Source: Tyto alba (lineage: Eukaryota > Chordata > Aves > Strigiformes > Tytonidae). From it: a stretch of DNA of 64,000 nucleotides. The position numbers were made by a program, and so were the translations under genes. Each line of letters opens with the position of its first letter. Within the stretch, counting starts at the first letter, position 1. Shown here piece by piece: positions 13,464-26,037 of this stretch. The DNA is taken from assembly GCF_018691265.1 (NCBI RefSeq), contig NW_024881321.1:19755698-19819697 (forward strand), in the 5' to 3' direction. Under the pieces are notes generated by a model, which was given only the letters and a program-made list of their open reading frames with translations, was not told the DNA's origin and searched no databases.

Positions 13464-15059
13464 TAATCTCCTGGTAGCAGAAAATTAAATCCCTATTGCA
13501 CTCATCAGGAATCTTTTCAGTTATGCAATGAGAGTGTCAAAACAAATATTCTGCACCTTTTGAAGGCACAGAGGGTATACTTAGATGTCTATCCATGAGC
13601 TAGATGCCCAAGCTCCAATTACAGTCAGTGGAAATCAAATCAATACAGTTGATAATTGCACTAAACTGTATGAGTCTAGGTTGCCCACGTTATCTACAAA
13701 CTTGTTACTAATTTGCTGCATTTAAATTACAGCTTAGGTTGCCCCTGCCAATGTGGTACACTACAACTTGTGCAGTTTATATGGGTCACACATGTTTTAC
13801 GCAGAACTGGGAATTTACTGATAGTCTAATTAAAGTCTTGACAGTCTAACCAAAGAATTATTATTAGTCTGGGTACAACGATACTAACAGTTACAGTTCA
13901 AATTATCTAAACATTACCCAGTAATGATACAGTGGAAACTAAAATACCCAAACTTTATAGTCCCTTTCTCTAGCATTAAGCTCACCCTTCCACTGTCATT
14001 CTGGTGACACAGAGATCACGTCCTGAAATTAATGTTTTTTTGTCTTGGGAGGAGAGTATCATGGCAAGACATCTATGGACGAGGTATGATGTTGGGGGGT
14101 TCTTCCTCTTCTGGAAATGTGATGTTGCTGTTGATGGTTTCTTGCTTCTTACTCTTGGGTCTGCTTAGTGTCATCATGATGTACTTGCTAACACAGTTCA
14201 CTTGCTCCTTACTCATTGGTTCGCAATTCCATCTTACATCCAAATCTACTAAGTATGGTATGTTTTACATATATCAGATGCCTGTTCTTTGCTCTGTTAT
14301 GCCTAAATTGTTTTACCCAGCTCCCAAGGTTGCATTCCTTTGACAGACAGTAACTGACTACTGCTGAGCTGTTTATGACCCACCCAGGGGCCTCTGTTAT
14401 CATCCTGTCTGCAATTCCAAGGCTTCAGTTATCATCCTATGGCTGTACTTCTCCACATTGCATTTCTATTCTAGCATCACAGATAGGTCACTATAGAAAG
14501 AAAAACCATATGTTGTATCTACTACTTACAAAAATGTATATTACTTACAAAAATGTATATTAGAGTAAGCCTTACACCATTCAACTGTACAAAGCTAAGC
14601 AAAGGCTGAAACAAATCCGGTAGCAGTCACTTGGTTATCAGACAACAGCTGTTACAGCTAAACAAACTAAACCCAACCTCCAGATGGGTCAAGACAAATC
14701 CAGGTGAATCCCGACATGTCCTAAGGCCTGTGTTGTCACCTTAACACAGAGCCTGAAGCCTGCTACTCATAATAGCAGCCCTGTATGCACTGGGCTGTAA
14801 GGGTGAAGAGTCTGGAGAGCTATTCAGCTCACCCTGCAACAGATGCCGCCATGTGAAGAGCCCAGTCCCATCTGTGGTGTCCTCAATGTGTTTTGAATCC
14901 TGGCAATGCGTTCCCTGGTTTTCAAGAAGAGTGAATTATAAACATTTTCTTTACGTAGTTCTGATAGTGTTAAGATCAAATAAAGCTTCTAAAAGATATC
15001 CTGAAAAGCACATGCTTGGCAAAACTGTTTTGAAATACAAATACCATGGTCTTACCTAC
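13464..15059. other. Intergenic, no gene; 19-bp tandem duplication
   Basis: No gene is supported. A 19-bp unit beginning TACTTACAAAAATG is present twice in perfect tandem at 14523-14541 and 14542-14560. The stretch 14570-14860 is somewhat richer in GC than its surroundings, but I recognise no repeat family in it. Confidence 0.6.
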
Positions 15060-16056
15060 TGTGCTGGGCTTGAGTGGCGAGGTTTTTGGTAGCAGGGTAG
15101 GGGACTGCAGTGGTGGCCCCCTGTGAGAAGCTTCTCGAAGCTCCCCCGGCTCCAAGTCAGACCCACCTCTGGCTTAAACTGAACCAATTAACAATGGTGG
15201 CTACACTACTGTGATAATATATTTAAGAAGGGGGTTGGGACTTGTGAGGAAGAGTTGTGAGAATGACACCTACATGAACACCCAGGTGTTCAGTGTAAGG
15301 AAGGAGAAGGAAGGGGGGAAGTGTGCCGGAGCAGAGACCCCTGTACCCCGTGGTGAGGCAGCAGGGCCGCCCACCTTGCCACTCATGAAGGTCACTGGTG
15401 GAGCAGAGGCCAACGTGAAGCCTGTGGAGGAGCCCACACTAGGACAGGTGACGGTGCTTAAAATAGGGCAGGACTCTGAGGGGAGAAGCGTCCCCGCTGT
15501 TGTGGTTCGGCGCTGGGAGGACTGAAACACGCGGGGGGGACCCACGCCGGAGCAGCTCGGGAACGGCTGCGGCCCGTGGGGAGGCCTCACGCTGGAGCAG
15601 GTTCATGGAGGACTGTCTGCAGTGAGAGGGGAGCCCCGTGGAGCAGGGGAGGGGTGTGCGGTGTTCGTCCCCTGTCCCCAGAAGGAAGGAGCGGCGAGCT
15701 GGCTGTGACCCCCATCCCCTGCCCCCTGCGCTGCTGGGGGGGGAGGGAGAGAGATGGGGAGCGGAGCTGAGCCTGGGAAGAAGAAGGGTGGGGGCAGGTC
15801 GTTTTGGATGTGGTGGCACATCTCACTGTCCCACTTTGTCTGTTAAGTGCTGTCTTTGTTAGTGTTTGATTTTTTTTTTTTTCCCCCTAACAGGTCTGCC
15901 TTTTGCCTGTGACCATAATGGGTGAGCCACCCCTCCCTGTCCTCATCTCAATTCCTGAACCTTTCGCTTTATTTTCTCCTTCCCATTCCTGAGGGAGGAA
16001 GGGGTGATTGAATGGCTCTGTGGTGCTCAGTTGCCCTCTGGGCTCAAACCACAACA
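15060..16056 (+). mobile_element. Solo LTR of an avian endogenous retrovirus
   Basis: This 997-bp block begins TGTGCTGGG and ends CCACAACA, the TG...CA ends expected of an LTR, with imperfect inverted ends. The flanks are CCTAC (15055-15059) on the left and TCTAC (16057-16061) on the right, a 5-bp target-site duplication with one mismatch. The inside matches an LTR text I recall from bird genomes: GAGTGGCGAGGTTTTTGG near the start, a TATA-like ATAATATATTTAAG at about 15213-15226, repeated 'ccgtggggaggcctcacgct ggagcagg' type units, a GGAAGGAGCGGC block, and a GTGACCATAATGGGTGAGCC block near the 3' end. No second LTR and no gag, pol or env remnant is visible, so it is a solo LTR left by LTR-LTR recombination. 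Orientation is +. A usual polyadenylation hexamer is not obvious. Family name uncertain. Confidence 0.85.
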
Positions 16057-17494
16057 TCTACACGTGCTTTACCTCTGTGAGAGTTCATACATCAGAACAA
16101 CTGGTACATTACACATTTGGAACCAGCTTTTCTATCACTCATAACTCTGACGTTGCCCAAATGAGCCCAACAAATACCATACTTCTTTTGCGACTGGAAC
16201 ATTGCCTCAGAGTTGAAATAGTTGAGACCAGCATGTTCTTCCAAGTGCACGTTTGTGTGCTGAGTTAAGCAACATTCTGTGTTGCTTGTTGACACCAGAG
16301 TTGCTGTCATATTCATGTAGTACTTGCCGACTTGTCATTCATTACACCTGCTACATGTAGATTCACTTTTGCTGGGATTCTTGTGCAAGACCCAGATCTT
16401 CATCTACAGTTGTAAATATCAGAAAAAAAATGCTGGGAAACACTGTACATCCCATTCAGCTTGCAATTCTGGGCTTCATTTCTGTTTAAACTTGGTATGG
16501 TATCTATTAAAGGCTAGAAAATTTGGTATGATGCATGACTGAGTCTGTCCTTCAAATGGAGTTGGGATATGGTCAATGGAAACAGGATCCAAGAAAGCAA
16601 TCTTAGATCTGTAAGTGTAGGGAGCAAAGGAGTATTTCTTAGTTCCAGACAAACTCCCTCAAAGTATGAGTCAGCATCTTAGGCAATACGGTTTCTCACA
16701 TCTGTTGGTTTCTAAGTTTCCAAAGGTTCTTGCAAATCATTTTTCACCTGTCTTTCCTCCTGTCTGGTACCTCATCTTCTTTCTGAGACTTAACACTGCC
16801 TGAAGATTTTACAGAGGCTCCCATTTTCAATTCCCACCATCTTGCTTATTGTTATATTTGTCAGTGCAAACCACTTAATAGCAGTATTGTCAGCACATGA
16901 TTCAGCACTTCTGGAAGCTCTCACTGCAGTGTATTCCAAATGACAAGGAAATAAGCTCACTTAATTCTTACTCAATGTACTTATTAAGTTACAGACTTAT
17001 GTCTGGACAGGCCATCATCCTGATCCTCAGTCACTCATTCTCCTTTCTCAGATGGGCATCTGGGTTTTCTTTTCTGTTATGGCCACATTGCAGAACTATC
17101 ATGGTGGTTGGTGCCCACAAGATTTTCACCTCCAAGAGAATATGGCTGGCATATGAACACAGTTCCAGAAGTACAGGAGACTAGCCTCCTATGCTCAAAA
17201 TGATCCAATGATCCTCTTGAGTATCTCTTCCCTCTTTCGTCTTCTCCCCCTCATTCTGTGATGAGCAAAATTAGCCCTTAAGTAGTCTTTTCCTCAACTT
17301 TCCAGCCAGGAAGGGCTAATCAGCAGAGATATCTTACAAAAAAAACCCAAACAAACAAACAAAAAAACCCAACCCAAACAAACAAAACAAAACAAAACAC
17401 ACAACCCCCCCCAACCAACAAAAAAACCCTACAACACTGACATTAAATCTTCTGCTATTTTTCTGGAAAACCTACATTTATCAAAGATAGAGTC
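16057..17494. other. Intergenic, no gene; A/C-rich tract
   Basis: No gene or element is recognised. A tract at about 17337-17425 consists almost only of A and C (AAAC, AAAAC and CCCAA units and a run of C) and is an imperfect, probably polymorphic simple repeat. Confidence 0.6.
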
Positions 17495-17946
17495 TGCACA
17501 CCTGCCCCTGCTTCCACATCTTGTGCACCTCCTTTTTATGTCTGAATTCATTTAGGAGCTCCCTGCTTATCCATGAAGGCCTCCTGCTGCCTTTGTTTGA
17601 TCTCCTACTTGTCAGCATGGACCTTTCTTGAGCTTGGAGAAGGTGAGCTCTGGATATCAACCAGCTCTCCTGGACCCCTCTTCTTTCCTGGGTCATAACC
17701 CATGGGATTCTTCCAAACAGATATCTGAAGAGGTTGAAGTTTGTTCTACTGAAATGCAGGGCTGTGGTCCTGTTTTTTGCACTGCTATTTCTTCTTGGTT
17801 TCCTCCTCCTGGGTCTCCCTGGATCCTGTGACTCCAGTGGCCACACGGTCACTGCAGCCAAAGCTGCCTCCAACTTACATATCCCTGACCAGTTCTGCCT
17901 TGTTTTTAAGTGTTAGGTCCAGGAAAGCACCCTTCCTTTCTCGCTT
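17495..17946 (-). pseudogene. CR1 LINE ORF2 fragment, antisense
   Basis: Read on the minus strand, the block encodes a broken piece of the CR1 ORF2 protein between the endonuclease and the reverse transcriptase. Visible landmarks in order are GAFLDL, LFRYLFGRIPW, RRGVQESWLI, HLLQAQERS and the basic KKEVHKMWKQGQV. The reading frame shifts and carries a stop in the first part, so nothing functional is made. CR1 ORF2 normally supplies the endonuclease and reverse transcriptase for retrotransposition; this fragment contains neither catalytic core intact. It abuts a CR1 3' fragment in the opposite orientation. Confidence 0.85.
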
Positions 17947-18091
17947 TTCCAGGATGAGAGAGCTGTGATTGTTCAGCATAGAGAAGGCTCAGGGGGGGAT
18001 CCCGTCCACGTATATAAATACCTGGAGGGAATGAAAAAAAGGCTGCCAGACACTTTTCAGTGGTGCCCAGTGACGGGACCAGAGGCATTTA
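17947..18091 (+). mobile_element. CR1 LINE fragment, sense orientation
   Basis: About 145 bp match the CR1 region just after the ORF2 stop: 'gagctgtgattgttcagc', 'agagaaggctcagg', 'tatataaatacctgg', 'cttttcagtggtgcccag' and 'gacgggaccagaggca'. It stops before the true CR1 3' end, with no terminal octamer repeat. The preceding 450 bp are CR1 ORF2 in the opposite direction, so the two pieces may be one inverted insertion. Confidence 0.85.
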
Positions 18092-21000
18092 TCTTAGAGT
18101 AAGATGAACCACATGATGAAAATGCCTGTTTTTCTCCACTCACTATAAAAATCATCCAGGTATTTAGATCTGATGCAGACATCTGCAACAGAAACAACTA
18201 AATTCGTGAGGTAACTGCTCTGTAGTGGAATAAATCTGGGCAACACAGATGACAAATATTTCAAGGTAAGTGTTTCTCCTTTCATTTAGCTGAACTCACG
18301 TAACAATGTGCAGGATCAAACCCTTACTGAACTGCTGAGTTCAGAGCACTTCTGTACATTCCCAGCAGCATTTATGACATACAAGCATAGCATTGTCTTT
18401 TTTTGCCTCAAAACTGGTATGAATGCTGAAATATCATGCCTGAAGTTATATACATGCACCATACAACTGAACAAAAGCTAGCTTCTGTGGAAATTGTCAT
18501 TGAAGACTATTTCTCATACTTTCTGCCACTGCAGTCCTAGGTCAGCTCAGATGTTGATGGATATTTCCACTCAGATTCAGTGAATTACGCTTTTTTTTTT
18601 TTTTTTTTCCATAAAGCTACATGCTTTGAAAAACAAGAGTATGGAAAAGACTTGAGCAATTTTAATTACAGTTGTGACTATATGTTTGTGTATTACTAGT
18701 TCCTGAGGTGTGTCTGGGTAGAATTTGGACAACTGCCTCTATTTAGCTGAAATAGTACAGTGTATTCTGACAGTGGGACACACTGTTGTTTGACTGTTAA
18801 CATGCTAGTCCAGTGAAAAGAGAACATTTTTCTCCATGTTTAACAAGTTACCTGTTGAGGTAAGCGCTCATATTCAGACAGTTTTAACTGCCAACTAAGC
18901 TCAGGTGTCTAGCTAACAGGTAAAAACTATGCATGTCAGAAACCCTTTAAAAGTTGTTTGAAGGGCTTTGCAAGATGCAGAATGCTTACTCAACAGGAGG
19001 CTTGAGGCACGGGGCCTGAGAATTTAGGCTGAGTTGGTGTTGCAGCTGGCTAGGTTTGGTTGATGGTATGGTGGTTAAGGGCATGGTAACGCTCTATTTT
19101 TGCTTATATTCTGACCTAGGTTCACAGGAGACTATCCTAGCATTACAAGGAACCATTGTAACAGGTCAGCACTGTGTGGTTTTTAATGCAGTTGTATTAC
19201 AAACACAGAATAAAAGGGTGGTTGCTAATCCAAGAGGTTTATAATTTATGCAGAGCTTTATTTTATATAGCAGAAAATCAATTCGGGCATAAAACCTGCT
19301 CAAGGGATGTTCATATGGGAAACATATATAATGATGAACAGACTGAAAGTTATTTAGAACAAAACTATTTTTAGTACTGCGCAGGACTGTGTCACAGGAC
19401 ATCTAATTTGAATGATCAATGTAATTTTGATACTGAAAAGATAATTTTCACTTTATAGCTTTTTCAGATAGATTTTTATATTGTATTATCAGTGTCAGGA
19501 GAAACGCCAATACATTAGACTTACTGACCCAGCAGTAAGTTACTGTGAATATATACTCAGCTTCCCTCTGTTCCCGTAGGACAGAGACCATGCGTTGCAG
19601 TTAGTATCTTAAAGCAATATTGGCACTTCCAAGAGCACCGAGTTGCTTGTCCATCTATTACTTGGTCTTTCCTCTTCTAATTGTACAACAAAGTGATTTT
19701 CAGGTAACATCCAGGCCTTAACTGTTTAGATTTTTTGCCAATTTAAAGACAAACTAGCTTTCAGATTAATGGCTGAACAAATATTTGAATAATCTTTTTC
19801 CTAAGGAATGCATGCTAAAACTGTTTTCTACTTAATCATACCTTATTTATAGTGCAAAAAAGGCAAGTATTACCAAGATCAGACTGGAAAAGCCTTGTCC
19901 AAATAGAACTTCACAACAGCAATGGATTTCTTCTTGCTGCATCCATCTTTATTGACCTTCAACGCACAGAGCATATTGCCATCTAGTATTTTTTACCATT
20001 TCCTTTATTTTTCCAACAGCTCTCAAGTGTTTGGGGATTTTTTTTTTTTGTTCTTTGTTTTCTAACTGGAGGTATTTTCTCACATATTTCCCACATTCCT
20101 TCACAGTTTGGTGTATATTTACATTCTTTATTCTGTGTTTCTACTTTACTGTCATCAGTTTTATTGACTCTGCCTGACTTCTGCACATTCCATTCAACCT
20201 CATTTGTTAAATGGCAACTTCAAAGCCATATGGGAATTTTTTTGTTTGTTAAACATTGTTTATTTCCATAACAGTACATGCTGGCTACTGTCAAGACCAG
20301 GTTTTTAACATCAGATCTGTATCTGAAAAAACACTGAAAAACTATACCATAGACATTTTTAAAAATTGTAATTACTTCTTTGTTTTGTTGTTTGGATTTT
20401 TAAGTAGCATCCACCCCTGGTGTTTGTTACACACAAATATTTAAACTATTATATTATATTCCAAGGTGGTTTCAAAAAATAAACTCATTGGTTTGAGAGA
20501 CAAACTAGTTTTAAAGATAACAGCTTCAAACTGGAACACGTGTGTTTAATCCTGTGATTCTTCTGCTTTGTACTGACTTCTCTCAAAGTACACATGCCTC
20601 TCCAAAGAGGTGGGACTTACCAGATCATTCTTACTCACTGTTTGAGCTGCCTCTGTCACCTGCGTAAAACAGTTAGACTTTGCATTCATTCTTTGTAGCA
20701 ACATCCAGTTTATGTCACATTATGTCGAAACACGACTTTTTAAGAAGAATCCCCTCTCAGAGACAAGCACACACTGCCTCAGCCTTTATTTATGGACTCA
20801 GTACCATTTCCTCTGGATTCATAGCTTACTCCAGGAAACCAGATAAGAAATCTCAGCGACAACTCATTATGCCTTTTTTTTTTTCTGCAAAAACACCGAG
20901 CTATACTGAAGAAGCTGTACTGCTGCTAACATGCACGTTGGCTCCCTGAATTTGTCTGAAGAGTAGCTATGTCTGTTTGGCAGAAAATTTTCCTTCACTT

Positions 21001-22708
21001 CTACGGTCTCCTGATTTAACCCTGCTTGTGGCCAGCAAAGGTAATTAGTGTAAATTGTAAGGGAGACAACAGAGACATAGGGATCTGACCATGTGACCAA
21101 TTTAGACAAAATACAGCTATGCACAGCTATGACAAGCTTGTCAGAATACACCTGAACTAGTGTAAAACTGTCTCTGTGACTGACAGGAAATAGCTGTGGT
21201 CATATAGAGAGTCGTGCAGACTGCAAAATCCATCGCAGACCGAGGCAAATACTTGAGATGTTTCCCATCCTGAGCTCTGTGATGCAGTAATGACATTTAA
21301 AGCCGGTTCAGATATTTCAACATGGTATTTGGACATAACCAAGGACCCGATTTACAAGACTGTACACATGTATAGACTGCACAAAGATGACAGCAGTCTA
21401 ATTGAAAATCCATATTCAGCTATGAAATCTTAAAAGTAACCCCGTGGTCCTGTTAATGATGGCTCTGTCATTGCTTACGTTGCCTAAAAATGGAGAAGAT
21501 GAAGAAAACCAAGCTAATCTCCTGCTGTTTCCTTCTAAGAAATTCAGTCCCAGTAGTTTCTTTAAGCCAACTTCCTGCCTAAAGTAGCTATCTGAACCCA
21601 TATCAGAAATTTTGTGCAGTTTACATTACCAAGAACATGGAATTAAAACTAGTTTATAAACAGAGTTTGAAAACAGTGAAGAAAACAAATACAGTCAGTA
21701 AATTCACAGCCTGGTTTCAGGGTGGTCCGTGAGTAAATTAGGTACATTAATTTCATGAGAGTTATATTTGTAAAAATCTATTACCTCCCACTGACATTAT
21801 CTGCATTAGAGATTTGAAAACTAATGCTCAAGATGCAAAATGAAGCTAAAAAAGTGAATTTTTTTTTGTTATTGTTCAGTTTTTGGATAGAAATGTACAG
21901 GTTTTATTCTAAAGTTTTTGTATGGTACAGCAAGCAAAACAGGACAGTAAGCATAATATTTACTTAAAATAGTACAAAAATATAGAATAATATAAACATG
22001 TAGTATTGCTTTTATGCATGTTTAATAAGATAAAATTAACCTAGTTCTGAAATCTACCCATTAGGTAAGTTCCATCAGAAACCTTAAAAATTTGAATAGC
22101 CTTATACAGGCGAAGAAGTGTAAAGTTAAATATAGTGCTTTCTTATTTACTGGCCACTGGTTAAATAATGAATGTAAAATGAGTTTAAAATTGCTAACAG
22201 TCTTGTACTGCTTGCCGTTGTGCAATTATGTTCAGACTTGTCTGAATTCAGATCACATCCTTCAAGTCAACTTTTTGCAGAACTGAGCTTGCAATACTGA
22301 TTACTACCAAGAAGATTCTTCTCTTGGCTCGTTTTCATGGTGGAGCAAAGTTTAAACTCTTGTAAACTTGCTGACTAACAGCTATTAAGTTTCTTCTTTC
22401 CTAAAACAAATCTGAAGCAATACTTTCTTTTAAATGTCATTTTGACACTATTTTGTTTACATGCTATTTGGAACACTATGTTTCTTTCAATACAGATCTT
22501 TGAAAATAAACTATTTACTGCAGGATCCAGAAAACAGTGATAACCATTACCGACACTGTAGGCCCTTACGGTTTAAGAAGGTCAAACAGAAAAAGTAAGT
22601 CTTAAAACAAGCATTAAAGTGTTTTAGTCAACGTGACTTACTCATCTAAGTAATAAAGTCATAACAGTTCTGAAATATGCATTTCTTACATTTAATACGT
22701 GTTTTGTA
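18092..22708. other. Intergenic, no gene seen
   Basis: AT-rich sequence with only short unrelated ORFs. T runs lie at about 18590-18609 and 20039-20049. No mobile element is recognised. Confidence 0.65.
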
Positions 22709-23240
22709 CAAGAGAGTACAAGAGAGACATAGATGTACTGGGGAGAGCCCAACAAAGGGCCACCAAGACGATGAAGGGACAGAAGCATCTCACGTGTGAG
22801 GACAGGCTGGGAGAGCTGGGACTGTTCAGCCTGGAGAAGAGAAGGCTCAGGAGAATCTCATCAGTGTATATAAATACCTGCAGGGAGGGTGCAAAGAGGA
22901 TGGAGCCAGGCTCATTTCAGTGGTGTCCAGTGACAGGACCAGAGGCAATGGGCAGAACCTGAAACACTGGAGCTTCCCTCTGAACATTAGGAAACACCTT
23001 TTTTTTTTTTTTTTTTACTGTAACAGTGACTGAGCTCTGGTACAGGCTGCCCAGAGAACTTGTGGAGTCTTCATCCTTGGAGATACTCAAAAGCCATGGT
23101 CATTCAAATTCATGGTCCTGAATTCAAATTCATGAGCCAGCTCTTATGTGGCCCTGCCTGAGCAGGGGAAGTTGGACCAGATGGCCTCCAGAAATCGCTT
23201 TCAACCTCAACCATTTTGTGATTCTCTGGTTTTGTGATTT
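22709..23240 (+). mobile_element. CR1 LINE, 5'-truncated 3' end
   Basis: The block runs from 'acaagagagacatagatg' at the end of ORF2 through the 3' UTR to the ATTCTCTGGTTTTGTGATTT tail, the degenerated CR1 octamer. It carries an expanded T run at about 22999-23016 where the CR1 family has a short T run, and a small duplication of ATTCAAATTCATG at 23102-23134. An open frame across 22699-22962 is fortuitous CR1 sequence. Bases 22782-22967 are identical to 43464-43649 in another CR1 copy. Confidence 0.93.
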
Positions 23241-25479
23241 AAAGGTGCCTCAGTGCTTGCCGATTACTTTCTGTTATAGATTAATATTATGGCACAGTCA
23301 AAACCTCAGGAACCAGACAGTTAAATTAAAAAATAGACAGGTCACACTATTTTGAAAATACAAAGATCTGACAGAAATGCATGACCTTCTTTTTTTAGCC
23401 TTCCACCAGCACAATGACATAGCCTCCTATATAGTTACACAGCTTTAAAAAAAAGTTACAATGTTCCAGAAATAATAAGAACTGAAAGACGGATGTATTT
23501 AAAGCCTAAATCAGTCACATTGTCTGTTTTGAGGATAAGTCCCATAAGTACACTGATAAGATTTCTGAAGAAAAATAAGCTGGGTCTCTGTATATCTCGT
23601 AAGTTGTATAACCCATCCAAAATTTGTCCCCGAGTATGAAATCACACATCTTTACTACCTCTACTGAACCTACCCCTGCCTCTACTGCCTCTTTTCCCAA
23701 GCTCAATGGAATATTTTCTTATTTCCCTATTAAAGACATTTTGGTCCTCGCCTACTGTCCTTTCTTCCCTTAAAAGAAGTGATTTGCACAAATTCAAAAC
23801 TGAAAGTTACTGAAATTTAGCTGAAAGTTAAATGCTTACTCAACTGTATTCCAACATTTACACACTGAAATGCTAGCTAGCTATTAACTAGCGCCAAATT
23901 TGGAGCTTCTAGGAGAGCATATTCCACAGAGCTGAGATACAAAAAACCACAAAACTCATGGAGATCAGGTGACATTAAAAATTTCAAATCAACAGTCTAT
24001 TTCTGATTCGTACACCACTTTTCAGGAAATGTCTTCCTGGGCTGAGATGTCACATGTAACACTTCAAAAACAGTTTACTTTGGGGAAATTTGTTTCTAAC
24101 AACGTAGAAGACATTAGAAGTTAAACCTATTAGATGAGTAGTTCAAATTCCATTTCCTGTGAAATCTGGTAATACAATTAAGATATTTTCCTTCTATTTG
24201 GTAACTGAAGCACAGTGTAGCACCCTGTACAAACTATTCTTAAACTCAATATGACCTTTACTAGTAACTGTTCCTTTTAAGACAGAATAATTAAACATAT
24301 AAATTTTCATTATGTATAAAGAGGAAAAAGGAGGAAATCCTGTTAGGAAAATAATATTAATCCATTTCTAACCTATATTTCTCTGCCAACTTTGTTACTT
24401 AGTTCCCAGGGCTTTTGATGTGCAACAGAGTTCTTGTACGAGGAACATAGCAAATGAAACAAACAATAGAGCAGGCCTGAACTTCCCAAACTTGTTTTGT
24501 TTGGGTAGCTTTAGTTACTGCTGCATTAGCCAGATGCAGGCTGCAAGAAAGGTCCCAGGCACACGCAGAAAGCCTCATGCTTCCACCTCCTCCTCCCTCA
24601 CAATTCTGTGTATCTTCACTCCCACCCCTATCTAGAAGTAAAACTCTGAGCTCACTCTCCACTTCTCTGCCCTCCTACGCGTGCATAGTGCGACTTCACT
24701 CACTTAAATCCTCACCCAGCTCATCAGTAACGACTGCCTGCATGGAAATGCTTACCCTGCTGTGCATGTCAGCCTCTGTACTAGCAATCAGCCTGGATAA
24801 AGGCGATGATCTGGGCTGCAGGATAAAGTTCTGTGTGCAAGCCATTAGTGATAGCAGGAGGCTGCTTTCATGAGAGCATTTACCCTGTTGATCAATCATA
24901 TTCCAGTACATGTACATACACTCCTCTGCACTGCATCTACAGCCATTTCAAAATTGCTTTGTACCACAAGATAAATCTGACAGTTTGGGAACCTAGGAAT
25001 GAGTCATCCTCATCTGATATACCACTATGAGTGACAGCGTTTGTCACCATTTCTACTCTGGGAGGTCATAAACATAGAAACATTTACAGTTTTAGGAGGA
25101 GGAAGGAAAAAAGTAGCACTTTCTCATCATAGAATGGTGCTTTGCCTTCAGAGGGAACAGAGAGCAAAAGGGCTCATGACTCTCATGTCTATTCAAAATC
25201 GTTCTTCAGGTCCCCAAGATCTCTGCTGTACAGTATCATATTTTCACCCCATAGAGGGAGGTATCTGAACAAGGCATGGGTTCAGGACTAACTGCTTCAC
25301 AGAATAGTACTGCTGAGAGTGTGGAAAGGGCTGAACCGCAGTCACTTGGCTGGGCACCGTGTACACCACCTGGGAGGAGGCTGAGGATGGCTGCCAGGCC
25401 AGCAAGCCAGCCCGCTCAGCTCAGCACAGCTCAGCGTGGTGGCCTGCGGCCCCTAACAGCCATGGGCCTAGCGGGTCGA
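23241..25479. other. Intergenic, upstream of NDFIP2
   Basis: No supported gene. The DNA stays AT-rich to about 24500 and then rises gradually in GC toward the promoter. Some of the 24500-25480 stretch could hold distal promoter elements or an antisense non-coding transcript, as reported for mammalian NDFIP2, but nothing in the sequence proves it. Confidence 0.6.
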
Positions 25480-25736
25480 CAGGAGGCAGCAACCCTCAGC
25501 GACTCCAGCAGCACCTGAGAAGATGGCGATGCCCACAGGCGGTGAGACCGCTGGGCTCAACCGCCCCGAGAGAAACCGGGGAGAAGAGGAGCGACACCGG
25601 GGCCGACAAGAAGCGGAGAAGGAGGAGGAGAAGAAGGTGGGAAGCAGCGCGGCGCAGCAGACAGCGAAGCCACACGCCCCCCGCCTTGAAGACAAGATGG
25701 CCGCCGCCCGCCCCCGGCAGCCGCGGAGGCAGCAGC

Positions 25737-25746
25737 GCGCATGCGC
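25737..25746. promoter_or_regulatory. NRF1 consensus palindrome
   Basis: GCGCATGCGC is a perfect copy of the NRF1 dimer site, about 290 bp upstream of the conserved NDFIP2 start codon and inside the CpG island. NRF1 sites are typical of TATA-less promoters of housekeeping genes. Binding is inferred from the motif only. Confidence 0.65.
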
Positions 25747-25803
25747 TGGGCGAGAGGCGGGCGCGCGCGCGTGTGGTTGCGTCACGGAGAGGGGGCGGTG
25801 ACA

Positions 25804-25828
25804 CCGCCCCGCCCCGCCCCGCCCCGCC
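25804..25828. promoter_or_regulatory. Tandem GC boxes (Sp1/KLF)
   Basis: Four overlapping CCGCCCC units lie in a row. This is the complement of GGGGCGG, the Sp1/KLF-family site, and is a common core element of CpG-island promoters. Confidence 0.7.
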
Positions 25829-25923
25829 GCTTCTCTCTGCCGGCACCTCCCACTTGGAGGGGGAAGGGGGGGGGCGGTGCCTGGGCCGGCTCCGCCGCCG
25901 GGGTGGGCGGGGGGAGGGCCGGG

Positions 25924-25943
25924 GCGGCGGCGGCGGCGGCGGG
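25924..25943. repeat. (CGG)6 trinucleotide repeat
   Basis: Six CGG units and a partial one lie about 95 bp upstream of the NDFIP2 start codon, probably in the 5' UTR. In the frame of NDFIP2 they would encode a short alanine run if translation began further upstream. Confidence 0.85.
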
Positions 25944-26037
25944 TCCGGTCGTAGCGGGCGGGGGAAAGGGCCGAGGGGACGCCGGCGGGTCGGAGGAGCT
26001 GCGGCCGCGCCTGTGCGTGTTCGCTGGGGCGGCCAGG

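Noticed and set aside
15211..15862. Several GC-rich ORFs of 64-126 codons
   Set aside because: All lie inside the solo LTR and overlap on both strands; none resembles a retroviral or host protein.
17481..17873. 130-codon minus-strand ORF
   Set aside because: It is a decayed CR1 ORF2 linker, recorded as a pseudogene fragment and not a host gene.
22699..22962. 87-codon ORF on the + strand
   Set aside because: It is translated CR1 sequence; the same residue string occurs in the CR1 copy at 43300-43644.
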